Source: Pleomorphomonas sp. JP5 (GTDB lineage: Bacteria; Pseudomonadota; Alphaproteobacteria; Rhizobiales; Pleomorphomonadaceae). From it: a stretch of 64,000 bases of DNA. Positions 26,406-35,234 of this stretch are shown here, in pieces. The position numbers and the translations under genes were made by a program. Every line of letters begins with the position of its first letter. Position 1 is the first letter of the stretch. The notes beneath the pieces are model-generated. The model did no database searches. It was not told the DNA's origin and worked only from the letters and a program-made list of their open reading frames with translations. The DNA lies in assembly GCF_023721815.1 (NCBI RefSeq), contig NZ_JAMDLI010000003.1, positions 62,001 to 126,000 of the forward strand, in the 5' to 3' direction.

Positions 26406-27920
26406 TCAGGCCTTCGGCTTGGTGACGATGACGTTCCAGCTGCCGGGCACGAGCTTGGCGGTCAGGGTGTCCTTGTCGATGCTCACCGACTTGATCGGCG
26501 CCGGGGCCACGGTGTTCGGGGCGTCCTTGGTGTTCACCGCCTTCATGTTGGGGTGAGAGACCTGCAGCGCCTCGACCACTTCGCGCGTGCCGCCGAAACC
26601 GCGCAGCTCGACCTTGAGGTCCATCGGCTCGGCAAGGTTGCGGTTGAGCGCGAAGATCACCACTTCGCCGGTGCTTTCGTCCTCGGTGACGGCGGAGATG
26701 AGGTAAGGCATCTCCTCGGCCGTCTTGCCGGCGAAGCTGCCGGATGTGGCCAGCGTGCGCAGCACGCGGCCCTTGGCGTACTTGGCCGTCAGGGCGAAGG
26801 GGTGGAAGATGGTCTGCCGCCAGGCCGGGCCACCCTGCTCGGTCATGATCGGACCGATGATGTTGACCAGCTGGGCAAGGCAGGCGCACTTCACGCGGTC
26901 GGAGTTGTTGAGCAGCGTGATCAGCGCGCCGCCGATCAGAAGGGCGTCCTCGGTGTTGTAGACCTCCTCGATCAGCGGCGGATGCTCGGGCCAGCCGGGC
27001 TTGCGCAGATCGTCGTGGCCGCGCGCCTTGTACCAGACGTTCCACTCGTCGAGCGACAGCATGATGCGCTTCTGCGAGCGGCGGGTGGCCGCCACGGCGT
27101 CGGCGATGGCCACCACTTCCTTGATGAAATAGTCCAGGAGCTCGATGTTGCCGAGGAACTCCTCGGTCGAGTCATGCGGGTTCATGAAGTAGGTATGCAG
27201 CGAGATGAAGTCGACGTGGTCGAAGCAGTGATCGAGCACCTCGTATTCCCAGCGGGCATAGGTGGCCATGTCGCGGTTCGACGAGCCGCAGGCGGCCAGT
27301 TCGATCGACGGGTCGACCCAGCGCATCACCTTGGCCGTCTCGTGGGCGGCGCGGCCGTATTCGGCCGCCGTCTTGGCGCCGATCTGCCAGGGGCCGTCCA
27401 TCTCGTTGCCGAGGCACCAGAACTTGATGTCGTGCGGCTTCTCGTAGCCATGGCTCTTGCGCAGCTCGGAAAGCTCGGTGCCGCCGGGATGGTTGCAGTA
27501 TTCGATGAAGCGGCGGGCGTCGTCGATGCCGCGCGTGCCGAGGTTGACGCCGAACATGGGCTCGACGCCGACCTGGCGGGCCCAGTCGATGAACTCATTG
27601 GTGCCGAAGGCGTTGGTCTCAGTCGAGAACCAGGCGAGGTCGAGGCGGTTCGGCCGCTGTTCCTTCGGGCCGACGCCGTCCTCCCAGTTGTAGCCGGAGA
27701 GGAAGTTGCCGCCGGGATAGCGGACGATGGTGACGCCGAGTTCCTTGGTGAGTTCGGCAACGTCCTGACGGAAGCCGTTCTCGTCGGCGGTGGGGTGGCC
27801 CGGCTCGAAGATGCCGGTGTAGACGCAGCGACCCATGTGCTCGACGAAGGTGCCGAACACGCGGCGGTCGAGGTCGGAGATGGCAAAGTCGGCGTCGACG
27901 ATGAGACGAGCGGACGTCAT
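26406..27920 (-). CDS. abfA: GH51 alpha-L-arabinofuranosidase
   Basis: A 504-residue glycoside hydrolase of family 51. It removes terminal alpha-L-arabinofuranosyl residues from arabino-oligosaccharides. The catalytic acid/base is Glu173 in FWCLGNEMDGPWQ and the nucleophile is Glu292 in IMLSLDEWNVWYK. The N-terminal TIM barrel and C-terminal beta-sandwich give normal length. No signal peptide, so it works in the cytosol on imported oligosaccharides. It is the last gene of the minus-strand ABC-transporter cluster, 197 bases after the binding-protein gene with a strong hairpin between. The binding protein and GH51 together define an arabinan/arabinoxylan side-chain uptake module. Confidence 0.95.
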   Translation of the reverse strand: MTSARLIVDADFAISDLDRRVFGTFVEHMGRCVYTGIFEPGHPTADENGFRQDVAELTKELGVTIVRYPGGNFLSGYNWEDGVGPKEQRPNRLDLAWFSTETNAFGTNEFIDWARQVGVEPMFGVNLGTRGIDDARRFIEYCNHPGGTELSELRKSHGYEKPHDIKFWCLGNEMDGPWQIGAKTAAEYGRAAHETAKVMRWVDPSIELAACGSSNRDMATYARWEYEVLDHCFDHVDFISLHTYFMNPHDSTEEFLGNIELLDYFIKEVVAIADAVAATRRSQKRIMLSLDEWNVWYKARGHDDLRKPGWPEHPPLIEEVYNTEDALLIGGALITLLNNSDRVKCACLAQLVNIIGPIMTEQGGPAWRQTIFHPFALTAKYAKGRVLRTLATSGSFAGKTAEEMPYLISAVTEDESTGEVVIFALNRNLAEPMDLKVELRGFGGTREVVEALQVSHPNMKAVNTKDAPNTVAPAPIKSVSIDKDTLTAKLVPGSWNVIVTKPKA

Positions 27921-28079
27921 GAGCTTTCAGCTTTCGGGTTGGAATGATCTCGGATGGTTGCGGCGCCCCGGCTGGGGAAAGGGGCCGCGATCCCTGGCGA
28001 CTGCCGGCTATATGGGGCGGAAGGCGCTTGCCGTCCGCCTTCGACCGGCGGAAGGGCCGAACGACGGAGGCCATGTCCA

Positions 28080-28103
28080 CCCGGCCGGGTTGATCCGGCC
28101 GGG
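28080..28103 (-). repeat. 9-bp GC hairpin between binding-protein gene and abfA
   Basis: A perfect CCCGGCCGG/CCGGCCGGG stem with a 6-base loop, 14 bases after the binding-protein stop, without a following T run. Such hairpins after binding-protein genes often protect the upstream mRNA and lower downstream expression. That role is inferred here. Confidence 0.6.
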
Positions 28104-28117
28104 CAGGTCTTGTCGGC

Positions 28118-29437
28118 TTACTTCGCGTTGGCGAGAAGCTCGTTGATGCGGGTCTCGGCGTCGGTCAGGGCTTCGTCGACGGACTTGTCGCCGCGCATGG
28201 CGGAGCCGACTTCCTCGCCCTCGATCTCCTGGATCGAGAACTGACGCTTGACGGCCGACGGCAGGGCGGTGCCGTTGACGGCGAGCGAGGCGATGTCGCC
28301 ACGGTGCGGCAGGCCCTTGAACTCGGCGCTGTCGATGATGGACTTGCGGACCGGCAGGTGACCGGTGCGGGCCCACTCGAAGTTGTTGTCCCAGAGGAAC
28401 TTCATGAACTCGACCGCCGAGGCGCGCTGCGCGTCGGTGAGGTCCTGCTTCAGAAGCACCCAGCTATGACCGTCGGCCCAGACGCGCGGGCTGCCGGCAT
28501 AGATCTGCGGGAAGGCGGTCACGGCATAGCCGTTGGCAAGCGGGCCGTCCTTCTTGGACTCCTGGTCGTAGGTGTCGATCAGCCAGGTGCCGCAGATGAA
28601 CACGCCGCCCTCGCCAGCCGCGAAGCTCGACACGGACGCCGCGTAGTCCTGGTTCTTGGTGGTCAGGTCCTTGGTGAAGATGTCGGACAGGAGCTGCAGG
28701 GCGCCCTTCGCTTCCGGCGAGGAGAAGTTCACCTTGGTCGGATCGGCGAAGAAGTCGACGTTCTGCTGGTAGAGCAGCGTGTCGAAGGTGCGGGTGTAGA
28801 AGGCCGTCTCGTTGGCAAGCGTCGAGATGAAGTAGGGCTTGCCCGTCTTCTCCTTGAACTGCTCGGCCTGCGCGAACAGCTCGTCGGTGTTCTTCGGCAG
28901 GATCGGCTTGCCCGCCTCGTCGACGAGGCCCGCCTCTTTGAAGAGGTTCATGTTGATGTGCCACAGCCAGGTGTGGGTGTCGAACGGCATGGCGTAGATC
29001 TTGCCGTCCTTGGTGACACCCTGGCGGGCGGCATCGGTCATGTCGTTGACGTCGACACCGGCCTTGGCGAAGTCCTCGTCGAGAGGCTCGAGCAGGCCGC
29101 GCGACGAGTAGTCGGAGATGACGGCCTCGTGCATGACCGAGATGACCGGCGGCTCGCCCGAGCGAATGCGGGCGGTGAGCTGGTCGTAGCCGGGCCACTC
29201 GACGATTTCCGGCTTGACGACGGTGGTGGTGCTCTCGGCGTTGAACTTGTTGATCAGCGCGGTGATGATGCCGCACTCGCCGTTGGCCTTGGTCACGTCG
29301 GTGACCGAGCCGTAGTCGGCTTCGCAGGCGCCGAAGAAGCGGGCGACAGAGATTTCGGTCTTGTCGGCCGCCATGGCGGCGCTGGCGCCGGCGGTCACGA
29401 CCAGACCTGCCAGCAGGGCAGTAGTCAGCTTTCTCAT
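28118..29437 (-). CDS. ABC sugar substrate-binding protein (family 1)
   Basis: A 439-residue periplasmic binding protein with signal peptide MRKLTTALLAGLVVTAGASAAMA. The architecture is that of the MalE/UgpB class: EIVEWPGYDQLTARIRSGEPPVISVMHEAV, IYAMPFDTHTWLWHINMNLFKEAGL and AGEGGVFICGTWLIDTYD. It should capture an oligosaccharide and deliver it to the two permeases encoded upstream. Linkage to GH51 suggests arabino-oligosaccharides. GGAGGTCC lies before the ATG. Confidence 0.9.
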   Translation of the reverse strand: MRKLTTALLAGLVVTAGASAAMAADKTEISVARFFGACEADYGSVTDVTKANGECGIITALINKFNAESTTTVVKPEIVEWPGYDQLTARIRSGEPPVISVMHEAVISDYSSRGLLEPLDEDFAKAGVDVNDMTDAARQGVTKDGKIYAMPFDTHTWLWHINMNLFKEAGLVDEAGKPILPKNTDELFAQAEQFKEKTGKPYFISTLANETAFYTRTFDTLLYQQNVDFFADPTKVNFSSPEAKGALQLLSDIFTKDLTTKNQDYAASVSSFAAGEGGVFICGTWLIDTYDQESKKDGPLANGYAVTAFPQIYAGSPRVWADGHSWVLLKQDLTDAQRASAVEFMKFLWDNNFEWARTGHLPVRKSIIDSAEFKGLPHRGDIASLAVNGTALPSAVKRQFSIQEIEGEEVGSAMRGDKSVDEALTDAETRINELLANAK

Positions 29438-29532
29438 TGGACCTCCTCCAATACGGCCGATCTCTTTGAAAAACCCTCGCGCTCGGCCGGATATGCGCTG
29501 GATTCCGCGTCGCTGAACCCCTCCTCCGGGGG

Positions 29533-30378
29533 TCAGTTGATCGCCGCGCCGGCGACGGCCCGGACGATGTATTTCTGGAAGAACAGGTAGACGATGAACA
29601 CCGGCAGGCCCGCGAAGATCGCCTGCGCCATCAGGAAGCCGAGGCCTTCAGACTGGGCGAAGTTGGTCTGGGTCGAAGCCATGCCAACGGTGATGGTGAA
29701 CATCTCGGGCTTGGTCGCCGAGATCAGCGGCCAGAGATAGTCATTCCAGGCGCCGAGGAAGGAGAAGATGCCGAGCGTCGCCTGGGCGGGGACGGTCAGT
29801 GGCAGCAGCACCTTCCAGAAGATCTTGAAGCGAGAGGCGTTGTCGAGCATCGCCGCTTCGTCGATATCCTTGGGGATCGCCTTGAAATACTGGGTCATCA
29901 GGAAGACGCCGAAGGCGCTCGACAGTCCCGGCAGGATGATCGCCGGGTAGGTGTTGTGCATCTTCAGGTCGGAGAACATCTGGTGACGGGCGATGATCAC
30001 CGCCTGCTCCGGCACGGCGAGGCCGAGCAGAACCAGCACGAAGATGATGTCGCGGCCCTTGAACTCGGCGCGGGCGAAACCGTAGCCGGCGAGCGAGGAC
30101 AGGATCAGGATGCCGGCGGTGACGCCGACCGAGACCACGGCGCTGTTCCACAGCCAGCGGAACACGCCCGACGACTGGAAGATGTCGGTGTAGTTCTTGA
30201 GCGTGTAGGGCGGATGGAAGGCCGAGGCCGTGGAGATCATCAACTCCGAGTTCGGCTTCAGCGACAGGAGCAGCGTCCAGGCGATCGGCAGCATCCAGAT
30301 GACGGCGACGAGGACGACCGACAGAAGGATCAGCTTGTTGCCGATGCCACGGCCGACGATGTGTTCACTGGCAGCCAT
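29533..30378 (-). CDS. ABC sugar permease, MalG type
   Basis: A 281-residue permease with six transmembrane helices and the EAA loop DEAAMLDNASRFKIFWKVLLPLTVPAQATLG, plus the typical MalG C-terminus. It starts 3 bases after the MalF-type permease stop and is co-translated with it. It forms the heterodimeric pore of the arabino-oligosaccharide importer. Confidence 0.92.
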   Translation of the reverse strand: MAASEHIVGRGIGNKLILLSVVLVAVIWMLPIAWTLLLSLKPNSELMISTASAFHPPYTLKNYTDIFQSSGVFRWLWNSAVVSVGVTAGILILSSLAGYGFARAEFKGRDIIFVLVLLGLAVPEQAVIIARHQMFSDLKMHNTYPAIILPGLSSAFGVFLMTQYFKAIPKDIDEAAMLDNASRFKIFWKVLLPLTVPAQATLGIFSFLGAWNDYLWPLISATKPEMFTITVGMASTQTNFAQSEGLGFLMAQAIFAGLPVFIVYLFFQKYIVRAVAGAAIN

Positions 30379-30381
30379 GGC

Positions 30382-31311
30382 TCAACCCTCCACCCGCTTG
30401 CGGGACGCGAAAAACTGGGCCAACGCGGCGACGGCCATGATCAGGAACAGCACTTCCGAGGCGGCGGCGGCATAACCGAGATTCCAGGAGCGGAAGCCCT
30501 GCTCGTAGATGAACAGAACGATCGGACGCGAGGCGTTGTTGGGGCCGCCCTGGGTGAGCAGCTGGGCCTGGCCGAACAGCTGGAACTGGGCGACGATCTC
30601 GTAGATGACCACGACCAGCATCGTGCGCCGGATCGAGGGCAGGGTGATCGACCAGAACGAGCGCCAGCGGCTGGCGTTGTCGAGGGCTGCGGCCTCGTAG
30701 AGTTCGCCGGGGATCTGCTGCAACGCGGCCAGGAACAGCATCATCGGCAGGCCGATGATCCACCAGATGGTTGTGACGGCGATGGCCGGCAGGGCCAGCG
30801 ACGCCGTGGTGATGAAGGCGATCGGCTCGAGGCCGAACAACCTCATGACGCTGGCGATGGCGCCATTGCCGGGCATGTACATCATCTTCCAGATGATGGT
30901 GACGATGGTGACCGACAGCACCGAGGTGCCGAAGAAGATGGCGCGCAGGCTTGCCGAGGTGCGGTCGCTCCGGTTGAGGGCGAGCGCCAGAAGAAGGCCG
31001 ATCGCCACGAACACCGGTACCGTCATCAGCACGAAAAAGATGGTGTTCCAGATCGTGCCGATGAAGATCTTGTCGTTGAACAGACGATAGTAGTTGGCCA
31101 GTCCGGTGAACTTCGACGTGTCGTCGAACATGTCGGACTCGAGCATCGACATCCAGATGCCCTTGAACAGCGGGTAGACCAGCAGCGCGAGGTAGAACAC
31201 CATGTAGGGTGCTATGAACAGCGCGTTGGTCCAGCGCGGCCCGATCGAGGCGCCCGTCGGGCGCTTGACCGCCGCGACCGCCTTGCCGGGCGATAGCGTG
31301 ACGTCCGTCAT
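30382..31311 (-). CDS. ABC sugar permease, MalF type
   Basis: A 309-residue permease of the MalF/UgpA class with six helices (FIAPYMVFYLALLVYPLFKGIWMSML near the N-terminus) and the EAA loop ELYEAAALDNASRWRSFWSITLPSIRRTML. ATG 31309-31311 has GGAGGATGAG directly upstream; the GTG further out is rejected. It begins 11 bases after the ATPase stop. Confidence 0.92.
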   Translation of the reverse strand: MTDVTLSPGKAVAAVKRPTGASIGPRWTNALFIAPYMVFYLALLVYPLFKGIWMSMLESDMFDDTSKFTGLANYYRLFNDKIFIGTIWNTIFFVLMTVPVFVAIGLLLALALNRSDRTSASLRAIFFGTSVLSVTIVTIIWKMMYMPGNGAIASVMRLFGLEPIAFITTASLALPAIAVTTIWWIIGLPMMLFLAALQQIPGELYEAAALDNASRWRSFWSITLPSIRRTMLVVVIYEIVAQFQLFGQAQLLTQGGPNNASRPIVLFIYEQGFRSWNLGYAAAASEVLFLIMAVAALAQFFASRKRVEG

Positions 31312-31322
31312 CTCATCCTCCG

Positions 31323-32411
31323 TCACTGGCGCGCGTGGTAGGCAAGGCCCGCGTCGTCGAAGAGATGCGCGGTGGCGCCCTCGACGGCGAGGGGGACGGT
31401 GTCGCCGGGCTGAACCTGGCTGACGCCCGTGTCCTCGGCGACCAGCGTGCTGCCGTCCTTCAGGCGGATGTGAAGGTGGGTGCGATCGCCGAGGCGCTCG
31501 ACCACTTCCACCTTGCCGGGAATGGCGCCGTCCGGCCGGACGTGGATCGCTTCGGCGCGGACGCCGACACGCAGTTCGCCGCCGGCCGACAGGAGATCGA
31601 CGGGAACGTCGGTATCGATGATCGAGCCGTCGCCGAGCACGGCGGTGGCGAGGCCGGTACGATCGCGAACCGTGACGGGCAGGAAGTTCATGGCGGGCGA
31701 GCCGACGAAGCGGGCGACGAACTCGGTGGCCGGGCGACCGTAGATCTCCATCGGCGTGCCGACCTGCTCGACCTTGCGGGCGTTCATCACCACGATGCGG
31801 CTCGCCAGCGTCATGGCCTCGACCTGATCGTGGGTGACGAAGATGGTGGTGGCGCGTGTCTGCTGATGCAGGCGGGCCAGCTCGACGCGGGTGCGGACGC
31901 GCAATGCGGCGTCGAGGTTGGAAAGCGGTTCGTCGAAGAGATAGGCCTTCGGATCCTTGACGAGGGCACGGCCGATGGCGACGCGCTGACGCTGGCCGCC
32001 ACTGAGCTGCCCCGGCTTGCGCTGGAGGAGATGGCCGATCTCGAGAATGCGGGCGGCTTCCTCGATGCGACGGGCGATCTCGTCATGCGGCGTGCCGATG
32101 TTCTTGAGACCAAATGCCAAGTTATCGAACACGGTCATGTGTGGGTAAAGTGCGTAGTGCTGGAACACCATGGCGACGCCGCGCGCGCCGGGGGGGAGGT
32201 GATCCACCCTTTCCCCGCCGATGCGAATCTCGCCGCCATTGACCGTCTCCAGTCCGGCGATCATGCGAAGAAGCGTCGATTTGCCGCAGCCCGACGGTCC
32301 GAGGAAGGCGATGAACTCGCCGGAGTGGATGGTCAGCGACAGCTCCGAGATGACCTCGACGGAGCCGAACCGCTTGGACACCGAATCCAGTTCGATGCTG
32401 CTCACCTGCAT
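31323..32411 (-). CDS. ugpC: ABC transporter ATPase, UgpC/MalK type
   Basis: A 362-residue CUT1-class ATPase. Walker A GPSGCGKST, signature LSGGQRQRVAIGRALVKDPK, Walker B YLFDEPLSNLDAALR and the H-loop FVTHDQVEA lie in the first 240 residues, followed by the TOBE/MalK regulatory domain. ATG 32409-32411 is preceded by GGAGGAGA. It is the first gene of the operon, which is unusual because the binding-protein gene is often first. A 21-base interrupted palindrome sits just upstream. Symbol given for the class, not the substrate. Confidence 0.92.
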   Translation of the reverse strand: MQVSSIELDSVSKRFGSVEVISELSLTIHSGEFIAFLGPSGCGKSTLLRMIAGLETVNGGEIRIGGERVDHLPPGARGVAMVFQHYALYPHMTVFDNLAFGLKNIGTPHDEIARRIEEAARILEIGHLLQRKPGQLSGGQRQRVAIGRALVKDPKAYLFDEPLSNLDAALRVRTRVELARLHQQTRATTIFVTHDQVEAMTLASRIVVMNARKVEQVGTPMEIYGRPATEFVARFVGSPAMNFLPVTVRDRTGLATAVLGDGSIIDTDVPVDLLSAGGELRVGVRAEAIHVRPDGAIPGKVEVVERLGDRTHLHIRLKDGSTLVAEDTGVSQVQPGDTVPLAVEGATAHLFDDAGLAYHARQ

Positions 32412-32754
32412 TCTCCTCCACAAAACCAGTTTTCTTCTTATGGTATGATGATAAGATTGTACGGCGAGAAGGGGCCTTGTCAATCCTCGCGTTGGACATT
32501 TTTGGCGAGAAAAAGGTACAGCTAGAGCGCGCTTCCGGCGGAAGAGCGGGACTCGCACGGTGCCGTTTTCCGCCGGGGGCCTCGACCGGACACGCTTTCC
32601 GAACGGGCGGTCAGCCCGCCGGACGGCCGAGTGTCCGCCCGCCGGGTCTTAGTGCCGGACCGGGCAGACGGACGCTCGAATTGGTGTGGCTGAGCAGACG
32701 CGCTTCGATCGGGCCGGTTCGGCTCCTTCGGCGGACGCTCCGGGAAAGAGAAGT
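32412..32754. promoter_or_regulatory. divergent control region of sugar operon and gntR-type gene
   Basis: 343 bases without a gene. Inverted arms TCTTAT (32436-32441) and ATAAGA (32451-32456) separated by 9 bases lie 25-45 bases before the ATPase start. This is the best candidate operator for the divergent GntR/FCD regulator. The part from 32520 to 32680 is GC-rich with nothing recognisable. Confidence 0.55.
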
Positions 32755-33495
32755 ATGTTCGAGAGAGATTCCACCATCGGCACCATGAGTGCCCAGGTCG
32801 CGCGAATCATCGGCACGCGGATCGTCTCAGGCGAGTTCGGCCCCGGTGATTCCCTGCCGATCGAAGCCGAGCTCTGCCAGGAATACGGCGTCAGCCGCTC
32901 GACGGTACGCGAGGCGGTGAAGAACCTTGCCGCCAAGCGGTTGATCGAGGTGGCCCCCAAGCTCGGTACGCGTGTGCTGCCGTTCGCCGACTGGAACCTG
33001 CTGGACCCCGACGTCCTGTCCTGGCGCCTCAGCGCCCAGTTCGACGAGCGGATCATCGAGGATCTCTACGAGGTGCGTCAGTGCTTCGAGCCGCGCGCCT
33101 GCTATCTCGCCGCCCGATCCGGGACCTCGGACGATCACGACCGCATCTGTCGCCGCTACTCCGACATGGTGTCGATGCTCGATCAGGCGCCGCTCGCCGC
33201 CGGGGCCGAGAGCGAATTCCACCTTGCCATCATCGCGGCGACGCACAACGGCCTGTTCGTTACCATCGGCGGGGCGGTCAAGACGGCGCTGAAGGCGTCC
33301 TTCAGCCTGACGCAGAAGGATGCGAGCGGCACGCCGATCGATCTTGCGCCCTATGAAGAGGTGCTGTCGGCCATCCTGGCGCGCGATGGCGAACGAGCCG
33401 AGGCGGCGATGCGTCGGCTTCTGGAGCTGTCGCGCCTGCGCGTTCTGGCGGCTGTCGCCCATACCCGCGAGCGCGGCGGCCGCGGCTGGCGCTGA
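32755..33495 (+). CDS. GntR/FCD-family transcriptional regulator
   Basis: A 246-residue regulator. The winged helix (about residues 10-75) holds SLPIEAELCQEYGVSRSTVREAVKNLAAKRLIEV, the GntR signature. The C-terminal FCD domain (about 95-225) has EVRQCFEPRACYLAA and SEFHLAIIAATHN, whose Asp/His residues usually bind a metal and a carboxylate or sugar-acid ligand. ATG 32755 follows GGAAAGAGAAG; a GTG 23 codons earlier is less likely. Divergent from the arabino-oligosaccharide operon and its likely local repressor. Confidence 0.87.
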   Translation: MFERDSTIGTMSAQVARIIGTRIVSGEFGPGDSLPIEAELCQEYGVSRSTVREAVKNLAAKRLIEVAPKLGTRVLPFADWNLLDPDVLSWRLSAQFDERIIEDLYEVRQCFEPRACYLAARSGTSDDHDRICRRYSDMVSMLDQAPLAAGAESEFHLAIIAATHNGLFVTIGGAVKTALKASFSLTQKDASGTPIDLAPYEEVLSAILARDGERAEAAMRRLLELSRLRVLAAVAHTRERGGRGWR

Positions 33496-33510
33496 GCTCC
33501 GGTTCGCGTC

Positions 33511-34299
33511 TCAGGCCCCGGACTGTTGCCCGTCCGGATCTGCCTGCCGCGTTGCACCGCGCCGCTTCGCCATCCGGTGCGCCACGGCCTCGAACCCATC
33601 GGAAATCAGCACGGCCAACACGCCGGTGATGACGCCGCCCTGGACGATGAAGGCGAGGTTGTTGGACAGGAGTCCGGCGACGATCACCTCGCCGAGCCCC
33701 TTGGCGGCCACGGTCGAGCCGATGGTCGCCGTGGCGAGGCCGATGACGGCGGACAGCCGGATGCCCTCGATGATCAGTGGCATGGCGAGCGGCAGCTCGA
33801 CCTTGAGAAGACGCTGCCGGCCGGTCATGCCCATGGCCGAGGCGGTTTCCACCACGGCGGGCGGCAGGGTCGACAGGCCGACGAGCGTGTTCTCGAAGAT
33901 CGGCAGCAGGCCGTAGAGGAATAGCGCCATGCGCGTCGGGCCTTCTCCAAAGCCCATGATCGGCACTGACAGCGCCAGCACCGCCACCGGCGGGAAGGTC
34001 TGGCCGATGTTGACGATGGCGCGCGACAGGGCGAGGAACTCGGCGCCGGCCGGACGGGTGACGAAGATGGCGAGTCCTATGGCCACGATGGCGGCGGCGA
34101 CCGTCGACAGGCCGACGGTGACGAGATGCGACAGCGTCAGGTCGAGCAGCGTACCCTGGTTGTAGATGGCCGGTGCGCCGTTGTTGGTCAGCGGCGCCAG
34201 CAGGCCGGCGAAGCGATCGGGCGCCAGCAGGAAGGCAAGGAGCGCGGCGAAGACCAGAAGCCGAAGGATGGTGCCGGTGCGAATCATGTCGCGCTTCAT
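33511..34299 (-). CDS. osmoprotectant ABC permease (YehW/OpuC type)
   Basis: A 262-residue permease with six helices and the BPD_transp_1 loop ASAMGMTGRQRLLKVELPLAMPLIIEGIRLS. It closes an operon with the order binding protein, large permease, ATPase, small permease, the same as osmF-yehY-yehX-yehW in enterobacteria. The start ATG overlaps the ATPase stop in ATGA. Substrate class: glycine betaine, choline or related solutes. Confidence 0.88.
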   Translation of the reverse strand: MKRDMIRTGTILRLLVFAALLAFLLAPDRFAGLLAPLTNNGAPAIYNQGTLLDLTLSHLVTVGLSTVAAAIVAIGLAIFVTRPAGAEFLALSRAIVNIGQTFPPVAVLALSVPIMGFGEGPTRMALFLYGLLPIFENTLVGLSTLPPAVVETASAMGMTGRQRLLKVELPLAMPLIIEGIRLSAVIGLATATIGSTVAAKGLGEVIVAGLLSNNLAFIVQGGVITGVLAVLISDGFEAVAHRMAKRRGATRQADPDGQQSGA

Positions 34300-35234
34300 T
34301 TCGGCCGAGCCGCCCGGCCGGCAATGCCCTGAAGACTGATGCGCCCGACCGGCGCCCCGGCGGCGTCGATCACCGGCGCCGCGTCTCGGCCCGACCAGAG
34401 CAGCTCGCCGAGGCCCTCGTAGAGGCTGGCGTCGGCGGCGAGCGGCGCCCCTTCGGCGTCGCCGGGTTCGACCGCCGCACGGACCTTTCCGAGTGTCAGG
34501 TAGCGGAACGGGCGGTCGGCGCTGCCGATCAGGTCGTCGACGAAGGCGTCGGCGGGCCGGGCGAGGATGTCTGCGGCCGGCGCGTATTGCTTGAGAAGGC
34601 CGCCGTCCATGACGGCGATGCGATCGCCGAGATGAACCGCCTCGCCCATGTCGTGGGTCACCAGAAGGATGGTGGTGCCAGTGCGACGCTGGATGGCCTT
34701 GAGGTCGGTCTGGGCCTTGGAGCGGATGATCGGATCGAGCGCGCCGAAGGGCTCGTCCATCAGGAGAAGGGCCGGCTTGGCGGCCATGGCCCGGGCGACG
34801 CCGACGCGCTGCTGCTGGCCGCCGGAGAGTTCGTGCGGGTAGCGGTTGGCGAACTGGCCGTGATCGAGCTGGAACAGCTCCATCAGCTCCTCGACGCGGG
34901 CATCGACCTTCCTGCGGTCCCAGCCGAGCAGCATCGGTACGGTGGCGATGTTGCGGGCGACGGTCCAGTGCGGGAACAGGCCGTGATTCTGGATGGCATA
35001 GCCAATCGAGCGGCGGAGCTCGTGGGGCGGCATCGTCGATACGTCGCTGCCCTCGAGAAAGACGCGCCCTTCCGTCGGCTCGACCAGTCGGTTGACCATG
35101 CGCAGGAGCGTCGACTTGCCCGAACCGGAGGTGCCGACGATTACGGTGATCGTACCAGCCTCGATCTCCATGTTGACGTCGTTGACCACGGCCGTGTCGT
35201 TGTAGACCTTGGTCAGATGGCTGAGTTCGATCAT
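34296..35234 (-). CDS. osmoprotectant ABC transporter ATPase (YehX/OpuCA type)
   Basis: A 312-residue ATPase. Walker A GTSGSGKST, signature LSGGQQQRVGVARAMAAKPALLLMDEPFGALDPI and H-loop LVTHDMGEAVHLGD are clear. The C-terminus (about 240-312) is a shortened regulatory region with one CBS-like segment (LWSGRDAAPVIDAAGAPVGRISLQGI). It overlaps both flanking genes by 4 bases, showing strong translational coupling. Confidence 0.92.
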   Translation of the reverse strand: MIELSHLTKVYNDTAVVNDVNMEIEAGTITVIVGTSGSGKSTLLRMVNRLVEPTEGRVFLEGSDVSTMPPHELRRSIGYAIQNHGLFPHWTVARNIATVPMLLGWDRRKVDARVEELMELFQLDHGQFANRYPHELSGGQQQRVGVARAMAAKPALLLMDEPFGALDPIIRSKAQTDLKAIQRRTGTTILLVTHDMGEAVHLGDRIAVMDGGLLKQYAPAADILARPADAFVDDLIGSADRPFRYLTLGKVRAAVEPGDAEGAPLAADASLYEGLGELLWSGRDAAPVIDAAGAPVGRISLQGIAGRAARPK

